In this document: positions 35,130-47,233 of the stretch, in pieces | Layout of the letters: every line of letters begins with the position of its first letter | How positions within the stretch are numbered: the stretch's first letter is position 1 | Assembly: GCA_961205875.1 (NCBI GenBank) | Contig: OY540812.1 | Location: forward strand, 21,762,001 to 21,826,000 | Source of the DNA: Sialis fuliginosa | Taxonomy: Eukaryota > Arthropoda > Insecta > Megaloptera > Sialidae | Direction: 5' to 3' | DNA length: 64,000 nt | Notes under the pieces: model-generated | Told to the model about the DNA's origin: nothing | The model's input: the letters and a program-made list of their open reading frames with translations, nothing else | The model's database searches: none | Position numbers and translations under genes: made by a program

Positions 35130-35920
35130 CGTCGAAATTCGATCAATATTTTACCTGCTTTAACAGTAACACACACAACATTTTTTGTGCACATCTATGG
35201 CACAGTACCTAACCAGAGGCGTATTTACCATGGCGCCATGGGAGCCATGGCCTAGGGCGGCAGACCGAGAGGGGCGGTAGATTTTTTAGCATATTTAAAA
35301 AAAATATAGGGAAACAAAAAATGAGTAGCAAAACTAAAAAAAAAAGGTCTTCAAGTTTTTATTTCTCTATATTTCAAACTTTTTACTTTATAAAATTTGA
35401 AATTTCAATCAACGTGACTAAAAAAAAAAAAAATATATCATCAGTTTTTTATGTGGCTTATATTTTCCATTATTTATATAAACTTCTCACTTTTCAGTTC
35501 ATATAGAAATTTTGACTGTTAAAAATATATTATATATTTTCCCTTGGTACAGGGGCGGCAATTTTTTTGCCCAGAACGGCAATGTTTTTTTACCCAGGGC
35601 GGCATTTTTTTTTGGCCCAGGGCGGCACTTAACGTAAATACTCCACTGTACCTAACCTAACCTAACCTGCTTTTACAACAAAAATTTCCAAATAAAAACA
35701 CTGCAATAGAACGTGGAATGAAATCTCTATACACATTCTCTACGTTTGACAGAAACCTAAAACTATGTATTTTTGCCGCTTGGTGGCGCTAGGAGTATTG
35801 CTATGCGAGAATGGAAATCATGTGTGTATGTTAACTTTATTTTCCTGCCTTAACGGCAACATACACACATGATTTTTTTGTGCACATTTACGGCAAAGTA
35901 TACCTTTCGAATGATATAAG
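35130..35920. repeat. Dispersed repeat with (CCTAA)n tract, split by a hAT insertion
   Basis: Segments 35150-35213 and 35649-35800 together match 55680-55870: TTGTGCACATCTATGG, then a CCTAA tract, then TTCCAAATAAAAAC, then CTCTATACACATTCTCTACG. The TTGTGCACAT word recurs at about 35880. A perfect 17-bp inverted repeat, AATCATGTGTGTATGTT and its complement, lies at 35816-35832 and 35858-35874. Confidence 0.6.
35214..35648. mobile_element. hAT-like element with perfect 8-bp duplication
   Basis: The left CAGAGGCGTATTTAC and right GTAAATACTCCACTG are inverted repeats with two mismatches. TACCTAAC flanks both sides exactly (35206-35213 and 35649-35656). The interior is rich in GGGCGGCA words. It is nested in the CCTAA-bearing repeat. 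No transposase. Confidence 0.8.
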
Positions 35921-37412
35921 TTTCACTCACCTCCTTTTATAATAAATACTAAAAAAACGTACAACAATTTTCGATGTTCACATATTAATATACAGATTTA
36001 CTCTAGAAATAAGCTAAGCTAACGCGAGGTATCAAATCGTTATTTTGCTCAGAATTTTAGAACAGTAGTAATACATTTTATGATGTACACATCACCACTG
36101 CGTTTAGATCGCTGATTTTAACTTAACGCGCAAGCTTCAAGGTCATTATCATATAAACTGTCAGTGAGCTATCGTTTATATTTAATACTCCGAGAATAAA
36201 TTTAGAAACATCAATTATTATAATGCACTAAAACTAATGTTTAATATTTCGTTTTTTATAATTGAGTTCTTAGTTGAAATAGATACATCTTAATTATTTT
36301 ATTAGCTCAAGTAATTGTTTAAATAAAGAAAATCAGATTTAATTAAAATCAGGATCAACATGAACTTATATCCAAAAACCAAATATTATTATATGTACTT
36401 ATTTTTCGGTAAAATGCTGGCACGCGTCTAATTTATACACATATATGTAGGTAAAAATAATGACTGACTTTTGATAAAATGCATTCTACCAATCATAGGT
36501 TTGACAAATCTATTAAAGATAATACATCGAAAAAATTCGAATAAAAAAATGTCAATTTTTCCTACAAGGTCTTAAATAATATTATTCAGAATAATTTTTT
36601 TGATATTATATGAAAATCTTGAATTTACTCCTATGAAAAAAATACAATTTTTCATCAATTTTGATCAAAGTTAAGGATTTCTTTTCTAATGAATTGTATT
36701 AAAATGAAAATAATATTTTGTGTTCTCATAAAAACATATCTATGTATATTTACTAAAAAAATGAAACGAAACCGATATTAATTAAAGGCCATCGGGGGCC
36801 GATATAGGTTTTTATCGCCACTTTTCCTCTGATTAAAAAATTAAATAAATGGTCAAATTTTTACTACAAAAATAACAATTATTTTCGATTACAATTAAAA
36901 ATTATATTATATAATATGTGTCTTTTGATATCAAATACTAACTTTAAAGTAATATTAAAATCAAGTACAGAGTAATAAAATTCAGTTTAATTATATTATT
37001 AAAAAATATGTATGAAAATTTAACCTTATTTTTTTAAATACCCCATTGGGTATTTAAGCGATCGATATAAAACACTTAATTACTGCAATATAAAATCAAA
37101 TTCAATCAGTTAATGTTCACTTTAGATCACAATACCGACCTATTAATGAGAAAACCAATGACCTACATTGAAAAATGTAATTTCAAGCAATTCATGATTA
37201 ATAAAGAGAAAAATAATAACAAGTAAATAATATTATATTTTCACGGCGATAAAACCTGTCCTTGTCAAATTAAATATCGCAGTTACATAACCGAAAAAAA
37301 ATCAAAAATGCAAAATGGTGTTATTCCTTTTTTTTAATCCATAGAGTATAAATAGAAACGCACGATTTTAATAAAGTATTTTCAGATAAGGAACCCAAGG
37401 TTTTATCGCCGC
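35921..37412. other. AT-rich stretch, nothing recognised
   Basis: No gene, RNA or bounded repeat could be supported here. Confidence 0.5.
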
Positions 37413-37453
37413 CTCACTCGCACCCTATCGTGCATGCGATGGGCGCGAGTGAG
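37413..37453. repeat. GC-rich 41-bp palindrome
   Basis: CTCACTCGC at 37413 pairs with GCGAGTGAG at 37445-37453. Inside, CCC pairs with GGG and ATCG with CGAT around TGCATG. About 16 base pairs form in all, in an AT-rich setting. It could be a protein-binding site, an RNA hairpin or a transposon end. Confidence 0.5.
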
Positions 37454-37954
37454 ATGACACTGATAACAACGATTTGATGCGGTGTTCAGTGGGATTGGTT
37501 CAAGGTTGGTACTACTGTTTAATTAGAAATGCACTATGTATTTATGTACATTATTATGCAGCTATTCGGGAGATTGCTTTTACTGCAGTTGTATGATTTT
37601 GAATCTGAAAACCTGAATAAATTACAATTTAAAAAAGTCATGCAACAAGTTGAAACGCTCAAATGCCAATCTATTTGATGAGTGAATAATTTCCAAAAAA
37701 AATCTGTTTGTATTTCCCATTTACTCGTAATTGTAAATAATGTATTTTTATCAAAAATCTATTTTCATTTCTCATTTTGATGTCTTAAAATTGTAAATTA
37801 TAATGCCTACTTAAATACTGTAGGTTTTAAATATTGTAGATTTTAGAGTAATATTTATATATGTATTTCAAAAAAAAAATTATTAATATATATATTATTC
37901 ACTTTTTTAGCTTATTTGTCGTGGAACCATTTAAAAGTAATAGCATTAAAATGT

Positions 37955-38155
37955 AGTATCGGTCAAGCATAGTCGAAATCCAAATTTTTGAAATTTTCTG
38001 CTTACCAGTTTTTTTTTTATTTGAGCTTGAATTTTCGGTTTAGATTGAATTTTTTCAAGTTGGCTAACATAAACCCAAAATTCAAGCTCAAATAAAAAAA
38101 ACTGGTAAGTAGAAAATTCCAATAATTTGGATTTCGATTATGCTCGACCAATATT
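37955..38155. repeat. Fold-back MITE
   Basis: Arms of about 85 bases: GGTCAAGCATAGTCGAAATC on the left is matched by GATTTCGATTATGCTCGACC on the right, and CTTACCAGTTTTTTTTT by AAAAAACTGGTAAG. TA at both edges would fit a TA duplication but is common here by chance. Confidence 0.75.
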
Positions 38156-38429
38156 ACAATACCATGATATATAAGTCTCTTTTTGGTAGCGCACACTTTT
38201 TTTTGTGTGGCCGTGTAATTGAATTAGTAGTCGAATTTTCATTTCAGTGATATTTTTTTAAATCAGCGTATCTAAGTTAAAAAATTGAAATTTTAAGGAT
38301 TTCTTCTCGATTTAAAAAAAAAAAATAGCAGATAAAACATATATAATTTAAGAAAATAAACCTACTAAAAAATAAATATCATAAAATACATTTATATTTC
38401 TATGAAAGAACTCCCATATATTTGGTTAT

Positions 38430-38654
38430 TTTTGTAAAAACTTTTTAACCGATTTTGATGATTTTTATATGTGACCATTTACTAGCCAAATCAAACTAAC
38501 AAAACCAAGTTAGTTTCATTAAAATGCATTCAGTGGTTCGTGTGACAAAAATTTAAGGGAAAAACAGGCAAACACAAGTCAAAGAAATTGGAGACCAAAA
38601 TAATCACATTAGCTTAACCTTAAACCTATCTCTTAAGGTATAGCGAGGAAGCAA
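38430..38654 (-). mobile_element. 5' fragment of HINE-like family C
   Basis: It matches the right part of 47234-48020: TTTTGATGATTTTTATATG, then TTCAGTGGTTCGTG, ending GCGAGGAAGCA at 38644-38654. The CCGTC tract is lost. Confidence 0.5.
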
Positions 38655-38987
38655 CATATTATTATTATTATAAATTAGAAACCAAGTATTTAGGTCCTAA
38701 ATCCTAAATAATATTTAGTAGATTTTTTATTTCATTTATTATTTATCATGTAATGTTTAGTGAGCCTAAAAGTATAATTGTGTCCTCTTTCCAATATGTA
38801 CATAACTTATTTGTTTACTGTTGATAATCTGTGCTCATAAAACAATGGATATGACTTTATTAAGATTTTGATTATCGTAAAATAATCTATAGGTAGGTAT
38901 GTTTTTACAAGACCTATAAAATTTCATTGTATAATATACATTGGTATACCTATAGATGTATTTGTAAGCATAATATACATATATCGG

Positions 38988-39654
38988 CATGGGCACCGGG
39001 AGGGGAGTGCAAGGAGGTGCACTTGCACCCCCCTGTCAAAAAAGAAAAAACACATGAAAAAATTAAGAAATACAATTATTATTTTAAAATTCACTCTTTG
39101 AATAACCGTTTAAGTCGCCTTGGTTGTTGTCCAAACATTAAATGTACCATTTTGACCTTATAATACTTGATGAAAATTACGTTTTATCAAAAAATATGAC
39201 ACGAATAAGAGGTCTATAAAAAAATATTTGTGCCTTATTAAATCATGTTGTAATATTTTGGCACAAAACTTTTTTTACTCATTACTATACCAATCGAGTA
39301 ACAGCTTCAAACTATGACCAAATGAAAGTTTATATATTTTTCTATTGAAAAATACATTTGTGCCATCTCAATGCCTGTTAAAAATGCCTGGCAGAAAACT
39401 TTTTATTTTTCTCAAAGGCTATAGCCAAGTAAGCATACAAAATCGGCCTTTGCATAAAGGCTGATTTTTTTTTGGAAGTCACATTCTATGTAACTTTTAA
39501 CCTGACCAAATATTAGCCAGAGGCGTGATTATCCTCACAGGCGAAGATGCGTTCCACAGATGCATATTAAAATACCCACGTGATATGAATTTAAAAATAT
39601 TTAATTTTATATACCTAGATGCACCCCCTGAAACAAATCCTGCCGGCGACCATG
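38988..39654. mobile_element. hAT-like element, 8-bp duplication (7 of 8)
   Basis: The left end CATGGGCACCGGGAGGGG and the right end, read inverted, CATGGTCGCCGGCAGG form imperfect inverted repeats, both leading to a TGCA-containing G-rich tract. Flanks are TATATCGG and TATATAGG. A second terminus-like word, CAGAGGCGTGATTATCC, lies inside near 39520 and suggests a nested remnant. Confidence 0.55.
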
Positions 39655-39663
39655 TATATAGGT

Positions 39664-42170
39664 GCATACGTATTACAAGTATAGTGGTTTATGTCATAAT
39701 TAAAATAAAGGTTGGTAGGACCAGTCCATGAACTTCCTGCTCTTTTGAATAACTCAATATACTTTTTATTGATAATTATTATTAACAATAAAAAAAATGT
39801 TAATGAACCATAAAGTTAAATTATTATAAAGAATAAGCATCACAATTATGTACATTTTTTAGATTTTTAATTTCTATCAATTATTAAATCACAGAATTTT
39901 ACATTTTTGGTTTAAAACGAAAAATAATTAAATAAATGTAATTATCTTAATAGAGACCTTAAAAAAACACTTTTGCTTTATATTAGATACTTCAAATAAT
40001 GCAATTTTAATCCAAATTTTGACTATACATTATACCTGTAAAGCTGTCAAATTAACGGAAACATGTTTACATATTTAAATAATTTTTCCTTGCGAAACAC
40101 TTTTATACCGTTTTTTGTACCGGTTATTTGTGTCAGGTAAGTTTCTTTACGTCATGGACCCAAAAAAAATCAAAACAAACAAATATGCAAAAAGTAATTC
40201 TATAACATGTTTTTTGAATGGAAATGCAGGAGTAACAATATTTGAAAATTGTTTTCTTTAATTTTAATTCTTTTTGTCATAATTAAATTAAGATTAATTA
40301 AGTTTAGTAGATTTCTTAATATCCATAGTATTTGCAGTTTTTTTTTTTAATATTAAACTGTATGTTGACAGTTGCGGATTGTCTTCAAAGAGTAGAATTT
40401 TTTTTACAAGATTTTCATAAGTAAAGTTTTTTTTTCGTCTTTGCTGAAATTTTACCGCCCCCTGAAATTTTATGAATACTGGCATGTGAAAGTATTTTAT
40501 TAAATACTCACATGCCAGTTATCTATGAAAGTAAAACTATGTTTATATGACTTAAAAACTACTTCTTAGCTAATTAAATCTATTCACTAATTCTAATGTC
40601 GCATGTCTTTTTAATTTTCTGTCACAACTGTCTGTCAACAGTTTTGTTGTTAGTTGATTCGGATATTCACATATAATAGTCTCTACTGGAAAAACGGAGA
40701 AACTGTGGTTTCTTAGTCACTCAACTAAAAATATACACCTTAACCACAATAAAACAATGTTACTCGACACGTGTTTCACCTTCACGAGAAGTCATCATCA
40801 GGAGTCTAACAGTTCCAGTCTCTGTTCATATTTTACATAAAACTTTTTTTCTTCTTTTCATAATTGGGAATAACAAGTAACCATAACAGAATGTGCAATC
40901 GATGTCTCTATGTCTATGGTTGGTACCTACATTTTGATATGAGTATGTTTAATTTATAAACAAAGAGCAGCAATCGTCAAAAATAATGTAGCTCATATTG
41001 TTCCTTCAATGGATGTGCAATGTGCATATTTATTTTAGAAAAGATAATATATTGTAACACCCCTTATATAGGTACATTTACGAATTTTTCGTATATTTAC
41101 CATTAAATCATAAATACATATTTTGAAGAAGAAAAATTATGACGATATTGATAAAAACATCAAATAAAAAAAATATGTTTGTATCTGCAAATTTGTTTAC
41201 TAATATAAAACCATTTTGCGCATTCGTTAATTATTGCAACAGCTAGCATAAATATGAATACTTAATTACCTACGTTTAACCAAACAGAAATTGTCAAATT
41301 AACTAATAAATAACATTTTCCAAAATAAAATAAATACGTACGTTTTTACGAAATTGATAATATTTAGACTGACTGGTCAGTACCGCCTATTTACATAAAG
41401 TTACTTGTAGTTATATAACGTTTTCGAAACTATTAATTCAATAATGTAAATTGTGTCAATTTTATATTAATTTAAATTAAATATGTTTTTTCTAGTTTCG
41501 TATTTAGCAAAATTTGTGTCTGAATTAAATTATGATTGAAATGTTAATATAGGTAATAGATACAGTTATGTGTTACATAATACTTGAAGATTCCGCGGTC
41601 TGAGTCTTGATTGAAACCACTATACATATATATATGCATATATACAATATCTATACTTACACAGTATTACACACATATGTATGTATGTATTACACAAATC
41701 GGAATAATAAATATGGATAAGGAAGCGCTGTTTTATAGTTTTATATCCTGATCTAAAAATTTTTTGGGGTGAATGGGGGGATCTCAATGTTATTTTTTAT
41801 ATGGTTTTCAAACATCCCTATGAAATAATAAAAATACAGTTGATGTAATTACAATCTTAATTTTAATTACTTGAACTTGTTGGATCATTAAATGTTTTGT
41901 CACGTCTTCAAAAATTGCAACTAGACTAATCTAACCCAAACCACACTGTAATTAGGAAACTAAGGGGCACGCCTTTTAAATTATCAATTATTTGTAATTA
42001 TTGAAATAATTGTTCAAATTTTTAATTTCATAAAATTATTGTTTAAAAATTTAGATATTTTCCTTGGGGTTTCCTGTTTTATCAAGATCCGCCTGCACCA
42101 CAACCCTTGTCGGATAGCTATTTTCATCACTATTAAATAACGAAATGATATATTTTTACAATGTTGGAAT
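39664..42170. other. Gene-free AT-rich stretch
   Basis: No gene. At 40767-40810 is a phrase with GACACGTGTTTCACCTTCAC and TCATCATCAGGAG that I take for a scrap of a widespread insect repeat. A lone copy of the CTCTATGTCTATGG terminus of the 44587 family is at 40907-40920. Confidence 0.4.
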
Positions 42171-42369
42171 CAGGCGCGGATCTAGGTTTACAATTTGGGA
42201 GAGGGATGTCATGGTCTGAGAAAAGACAATTTGGGGGGGGTCATGGACTGTGACATGGAAAAAAAATTATTTTAGTGTATTTAATAAGCATTTTTATATT
42301 TAATTTGTTTAACTTTATGAGATTTTGGGGGGGGGACATGTCCCTCATGACCCCCTAGATCCGCGCTTG
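42171..42369. mobile_element. Short hAT-like MITE with CAGGCGCGGATCTAGG ends
   Basis: The left CAGGCGCGGATCTAGG and right CCTAGATCCGCGCTTG are inverted repeats. Flanks are GTTGGAAT (42163-42170) and GCTGGAAT (42370-42377), a 7-of-8 match. It is 199 bp with G-rich tracts just inside both ends. Confidence 0.7.
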
Positions 42370-42606
42370 GCTGGAATAAAGTAATCCCCACATATTTAAC
42401 TTATATTTTATCAAAACTGATTTTATCATTAAATATTTTATTATTATTCATTCATTAATTATTAATTTAACTATTGATAGTATCTACTCCTATGATACTG
42501 TTTTAGTAAGTTAAAATATATTTGTTTTTATTTTTCAAAGGGTTTTCCCAACACATATTAACTATCATAAATACATATAAACGAAATGGATTTATTTACC
42601 ATAATT

Positions 42607-43216
42607 CCTGTTTCACACATATGCGGTTCCATTCGGTTCGGTTCGTTTTCGGTTCTTTTTCGATTGCTGCCGACAAGTGTGAAACGGTGCTTAAGTTTGT
42701 TTTCGGTACCTAATAGAAACCGTAGAGTCCAGGGAACAGAATGCAATCAACGCGTTCATACACACTCGGTTCAGTTTCGGTTTTAACCTGATAGCGAGTG
42801 TTATTTTTTTGAATGTTTTGTCGCGGTTTTTCTAATAAAATGAGCGGTTTACCAGATGTTGATGTGGATCGGCTGATTTCTGCAGTGCAATCTAATAAGG
42901 ATATATAATCTTATAAGGATAAATTTAAGACGCAGGAAGCATGGAAAGACGTGTAAATAAAAAAATAGTGTAGAATGCTCCAAATTCCTGCTGTAAAGTG
43001 ATGAGAGGGTGCTCCCAATGAATTCTAGTATTCCTCCTTCGTTTTTTAATTTTTTTATAGAGACAACAACTTGCTTTCTCTCTATGATCACTACTGAGTG
43101 TACGGAAAAAAACAAAAACCTAATATGATCCGTATGAAAACCGTGTATGTGTGAAGGAGTTTGGCTCGTTTTCGCTTGCAACCGAACCGAATGGAACCGC
43201 ATATGTGTGAAACAGG
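42607..43216. mobile_element. PIF/Harbinger-like TIR element with long perfect ends
   Basis: Inverted repeats of about 37 bases match without error: CCTGTTTCACACATATGCGG on the left and CCGCATATGTGTGAAACAGG on the right, each continuing into TTCCATTCGGTTCGG or its complement. The possible target site is TAA/TTA. The interior carries a broken MADF-like segment, which is the second ORF type of PIF/Harbinger elements. Confidence 0.7.
42840..42956 (+). pseudogene. MADF/Myb-SANT-like relic of a Harbinger accessory protein
   Basis: The frame from ATG 42840 reads through DVDRLISAVQSNKDI, a TAA at 42906, then SYKDKFKTQEAWKDV and a second TAA at 42954. The pattern L-I-x-x-V, then Y-K-D-K, then A-W-K fits the start of a MADF DNA-binding domain, as in Harbinger Myb/SANT-like proteins. 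Only the first ~38 residues remain and two stops interrupt them. It lies inside a TIR element, so it is a transposon remnant and not a host gene. Confidence 0.55.
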
Positions 43217-44586
43217 CCTTATACTGACAATATAAGGCTTATTACTTTATTAACGACATGATTATATTAGTAGCTGTAACTATAAAGTCATTTTTTTCGA
43301 TTTGCTAATTTTAGTTCTAAAATACTTGGAAAAGTGGAGTTTTTCTTTTATTTTCCAATGAAATTTTATATACTGAGTGTTCATTTGAAATGAATATTTC
43401 TGAAACTAATCATTTTAAAAAAAATGTTTATGTTCTTAAAGGTAAAAATGGCATTATTAGATACTATTAATTTTTTATTTAGAGGATGATTTCGAGATTA
43501 AATAAAGGCAACTTTGTTTTTTGTTTTATCAATTAAATAGAAACATATTTTTATATCGGTAAGTTCTTCCCAACTTCTAATATATTCTTTTTTATTTTGC
43601 ACTTTTTCTCTGTTGGTAGTTTTCGTGTAAAGTACCGCCTTATTTAAGGTAGCTTCTTTGAAAAACATCGATTTTCTGGGCTTATTTTTGAAGTGAAAAT
43701 AATATCTTGGTTTCTAAACGACTTAAATATCTTTTTTTTACATTAATATTTGATTAATTTCGCAAAAAGTTATTTTAGAAAACACTTTTACCTTTAAACA
43801 GAACGTTAATATTATTCTTATTAGTTAATTATATATATTATGTAATTATTATATTATAAATCCTCAGAAATTTTAATATTTTAATTTTTTAATAACAATT
43901 AATTAACACGAACGAATATTCCATATTTCATAATTGGATAAACATACCAACCTGCCAACTAGATCTCTGCACGTAGGGCATTTCAATCTGTCCATTTATT
44001 TTATACACACGCCTATACATTTTTCTTCGTGCATTTTCTACACATATAAAAAACTTCAAAGATAACAATTCCTACAGAATTGTTTGGGCACTTTCACTTT
44101 TTAAGATTGTAGGTTATACACGTGTCATACCTAAACCAGGTGCACGACACACCTGAACAAGAAAGAGAGAAGTAGTTGTTTGTATGGTAATTCACATTAT
44201 CCATCTCTTTCTTTTAATCAGCTAAAGTTACGGTTGGTACGAGTGAAAAAAAATGTTTGTTGAAAAAGGAAAGACGAATACATGTTTATTCTAACATTTA
44301 GGGTTTTTAATCTGTAGGTATCTCCGTTCTGATTGGCCAAGCCAGAAATGGAAAATGTATATAAAGTATACATATGTACTATGTACAGTTAACATTGAGT
44401 GTTTATTTTTGTTATTACATTTTCTGTTAATTGGTTGGAGACTAATGATGATGTTTTCATTATTTATTTATTTATCTTGTGAAAATTCAATCAACACAAT
44501 TATTCACTTCTTAAAAATGCAATATGCATTTATTTTAAATATCAAGTAGATACATAAGACAATAAATGTTGATATTATGTATGAAC
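43217..44586. other. AT-rich spacer, nothing recognised
   Basis: No gene or bounded repeat is supported. A short TATA-like and CACGTG-poor AT-rich sequence continues to the next MITE. Confidence 0.45.
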
Positions 44587-44783
44587 CATAGACATAGAGA
44601 ATGGACCAGGCATCTGACTCGAACACAGAACCGTGTCAAAAGAAAGAGATAGAAACAGATTTGGAATAACTGTGTAACTCTATGTCTATGTTCCAAACTA
44701 CACTGCATCTCTCTCTCCTTTTTTGAACAGATGTTACACCATTGAGTTAATACAGAATGCACTGTCCATTCTCTATGTCTATG
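44587..44783. mobile_element. MITE with CATAGACATAGAGAATGGAC ends, perfect 8-bp duplication
   Basis: The left CATAGACATAGAGAATGGAC and right GTCCATTCTCTATGTCTATG are perfect 20-bp inverted repeats. GTATGAAC flanks both sides exactly (44579-44586 and 44784-44791). A third inner copy of CTCTATGTCTATG lies at 44672-44684. The 8-bp duplication fits hAT or P-type elements. No ORF. Confidence 0.8.
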
Positions 44784-44791
44784 GTATGAAC

Positions 44792-45892
44792 CACATTATG
44801 TACCTTTTTAATCCTTAAGAATTAATGTAGAAATAAAGTGAAACTTTTAGAACTAATAACACCTTTTCCATAAACGACCAATATTCGAATGAATCATTCA
44901 TATTATGCATGCAGGTATATTTTTCTGCAAAAAGGAGTAACTAGTAATTATATATGGTCTGTTTGGAGAAATGCCACTGTAATAAAAATAAAAAATAAAA
45001 AATAGTGTTAAAAGGAGAACCACGTAAGCACATATAAATCGTTTTTAAAACCCAAAACTGCATAATTTTGTCCACGTTATATTGTATTTTGTTACGTTTT
45101 GGCTCTCGTGTCGGAGTCTTTTTCAGAAGACGAAAAAATCGATCCATAATTTTATATATTATTTAAATATTCAATAAAATCGATTAGTAATCAATCATAA
45201 AATTTGGAGTGTACGTGTTTTATAACGTATTTAAAATATTAACTAAATATGAAACTAATTATTTTAAAAACTATGTAAGTCCATCATATTTACTGTATAT
45301 ATATAAGTGTTGAATCCAGGGACAGTTTCGGGAATCCTTCTTTAGTGAAATATGTATTATTCCTTTGGCTAAAATATAGAAAAAATAAAATTATTGGATT
45401 ATCATATTCAAAACAACTTATTTATTAAAATTAAACTTTCTAACTAAAAGACCTAAAAAAAGTCATTCAAACTTAGTGGAAAAAAATTCTTAGAGGACCC
45501 GCTAACAATTTTTAGCATGGGGACCCATAATAGGATGTGGGGGCCCTGATTTGAAATGCCCAATATTTACAAAATAATTAAAATCCGTATATATTGAATC
45601 CCCCCCCCCCCCCCTCCCGCTCAGAGTAAATTCGTTGGATTCAACATTGTAAAAACAATAAAACGATAGAGACCATAACCAGAACTATATTTTCCTATTA
45701 TAATAATAATACTGTATACAGTAGCAAATAATGAATATTTATAAATCAAATGCAGAGTGAGAAGTATGTAATCTGATGTAATAATATTTAATATTACCAA
45801 TTATAAAAATACATTTTCACGATATGTACTACAATTATTTACAAAGTAAAAGAAAATTATTGTAATCTTCCGTTACGTCATAAGATACTGGC
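44792..45892. other. AT-rich spacer with a C15 run
   Basis: No gene. A run of 15 C bases lies at 45600-45614. Confidence 0.45.
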
Positions 45893-46374
45893 ACCAGTCT
45901 TGGCAAGGACCCCAGTAATGGCAAATTTTTAATTAAATGTACTGAATTAGAAATATGTGTTGATATTTGATTACTACCATTTCTGAATATTAATATATAT
46001 ACATTTAACTATCTTACAGCGTGATTTGATGACAATCGGCCAATAGAAGACAAAATGGTGGACATTTAAACTAATTATTAGTATAATTTATTTATTAATT
46101 ATTATATTATCATAGCAACTGCTTTACATTGTTTCAAATTTGACGATTCTTTTTTTTATATCTTTTGTGTCGTAGATACTTATCATTTTGTAATAATTAG
46201 CAAGTGTCCATCACTGCGTGCTCATTACTGGTTTTACCTTTGCCATTACTGGAGAAAAAACTTACTTATTTTATTAGTAACATTAGTTCATGAGAATAAA
46301 AAAAATTTAAAAAAATTCATCAAAAAAAAACCGAAAACTTGCTCTTATAGCGGTCATAACTGGTGCCTTTACCT
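45893..46374. mobile_element. TIR element, copy 2 of the 26868 family
   Basis: Begins AGATACTGGCACCAGT and ends AACTGGTGCCTTTACCT. The interior aligns with 26868-27418 with a ~70-bp net deletion near the right side. TA lies on both flanks. No transposase. Confidence 0.75.
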
Positions 46375-47180
46375 TATAAATTACAATAGACATCTTCAAA
46401 AGTTTTCAGAAGTGCTAAAACAATCAAATCGAGCAATTATAATATATTTGCCTACATACTTAAATGAAATCTGAACACGTTTTTAACAAACAAAGACCAT
46501 AAAGTATATCGGACAAAAATATTAGTTGGTCAGTCACTTTTAAACTCAGATAAACCTTTTGTCCAGTATTATTATACATATACATACATTGTATATGGTC
46601 TTATATATGTACATTTATGTATGTATGTCTCATTGTACCTATTACGAAATATAAATTCGTTTTTAGTATGAATCATAATAGAGGGCTATTTTTATTATTC
46701 GTTTCGAGACGACAATATATATGGAAAATTTATTATATACAATTTAAAATTTTGCATTATAAATATTTTCTATAAAAATGAAAAATATATTTTTGTATGT
46801 TCAACCAAACTAGTTATTAGGTCTTATAAGTCTATACTAGTCTCTAAGCCCTAAAGAGAAGAGAAAATTGCGGAAAACTATAACAAACATGTTATTATTG
46901 TATCTAATATAACTGAACATAATATTTATGTGTATATCGTAAATACACATGCATGATAAATATAGGTAATATGAGTATTAGGTATTATACATATACTTAC
47001 AAGTAGTATTATTTTATGTTTAAGAAATATATGATAGTTGCAAGCTGAGGTGCGCCTTTTTTCGGGGAGTAATAAATATTTATAATAATATTATATTAAA
47101 TTATATAATAAATATTTTCTTATTTCTCTTTTTGTGACATACTCAATACTTGTACCAGGTGATTTTCTGAATAAATTTGA
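46375..47180. other. AT-rich spacer, nothing recognised
   Basis: No gene or bounded repeat could be supported. Confidence 0.45.
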
Positions 47181-47211
<31 letters not shown>

Positions 47212-47213
47212 TA
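47181..47213 (+). repeat. (ATT)n microsatellite
   Basis: About ten consecutive ATT units just before a family C copy. Confidence 0.9.
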
Positions 47214-47233
47214 TAATGTTGGTACGAGTAAAA

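Noticed and set aside
42849..43202. 117-codon minus-strand frame
   Set aside because: It lies wholly in the TIR element and starts in its right inverted repeat. The meaningful coding trace there is the + strand MADF relic.
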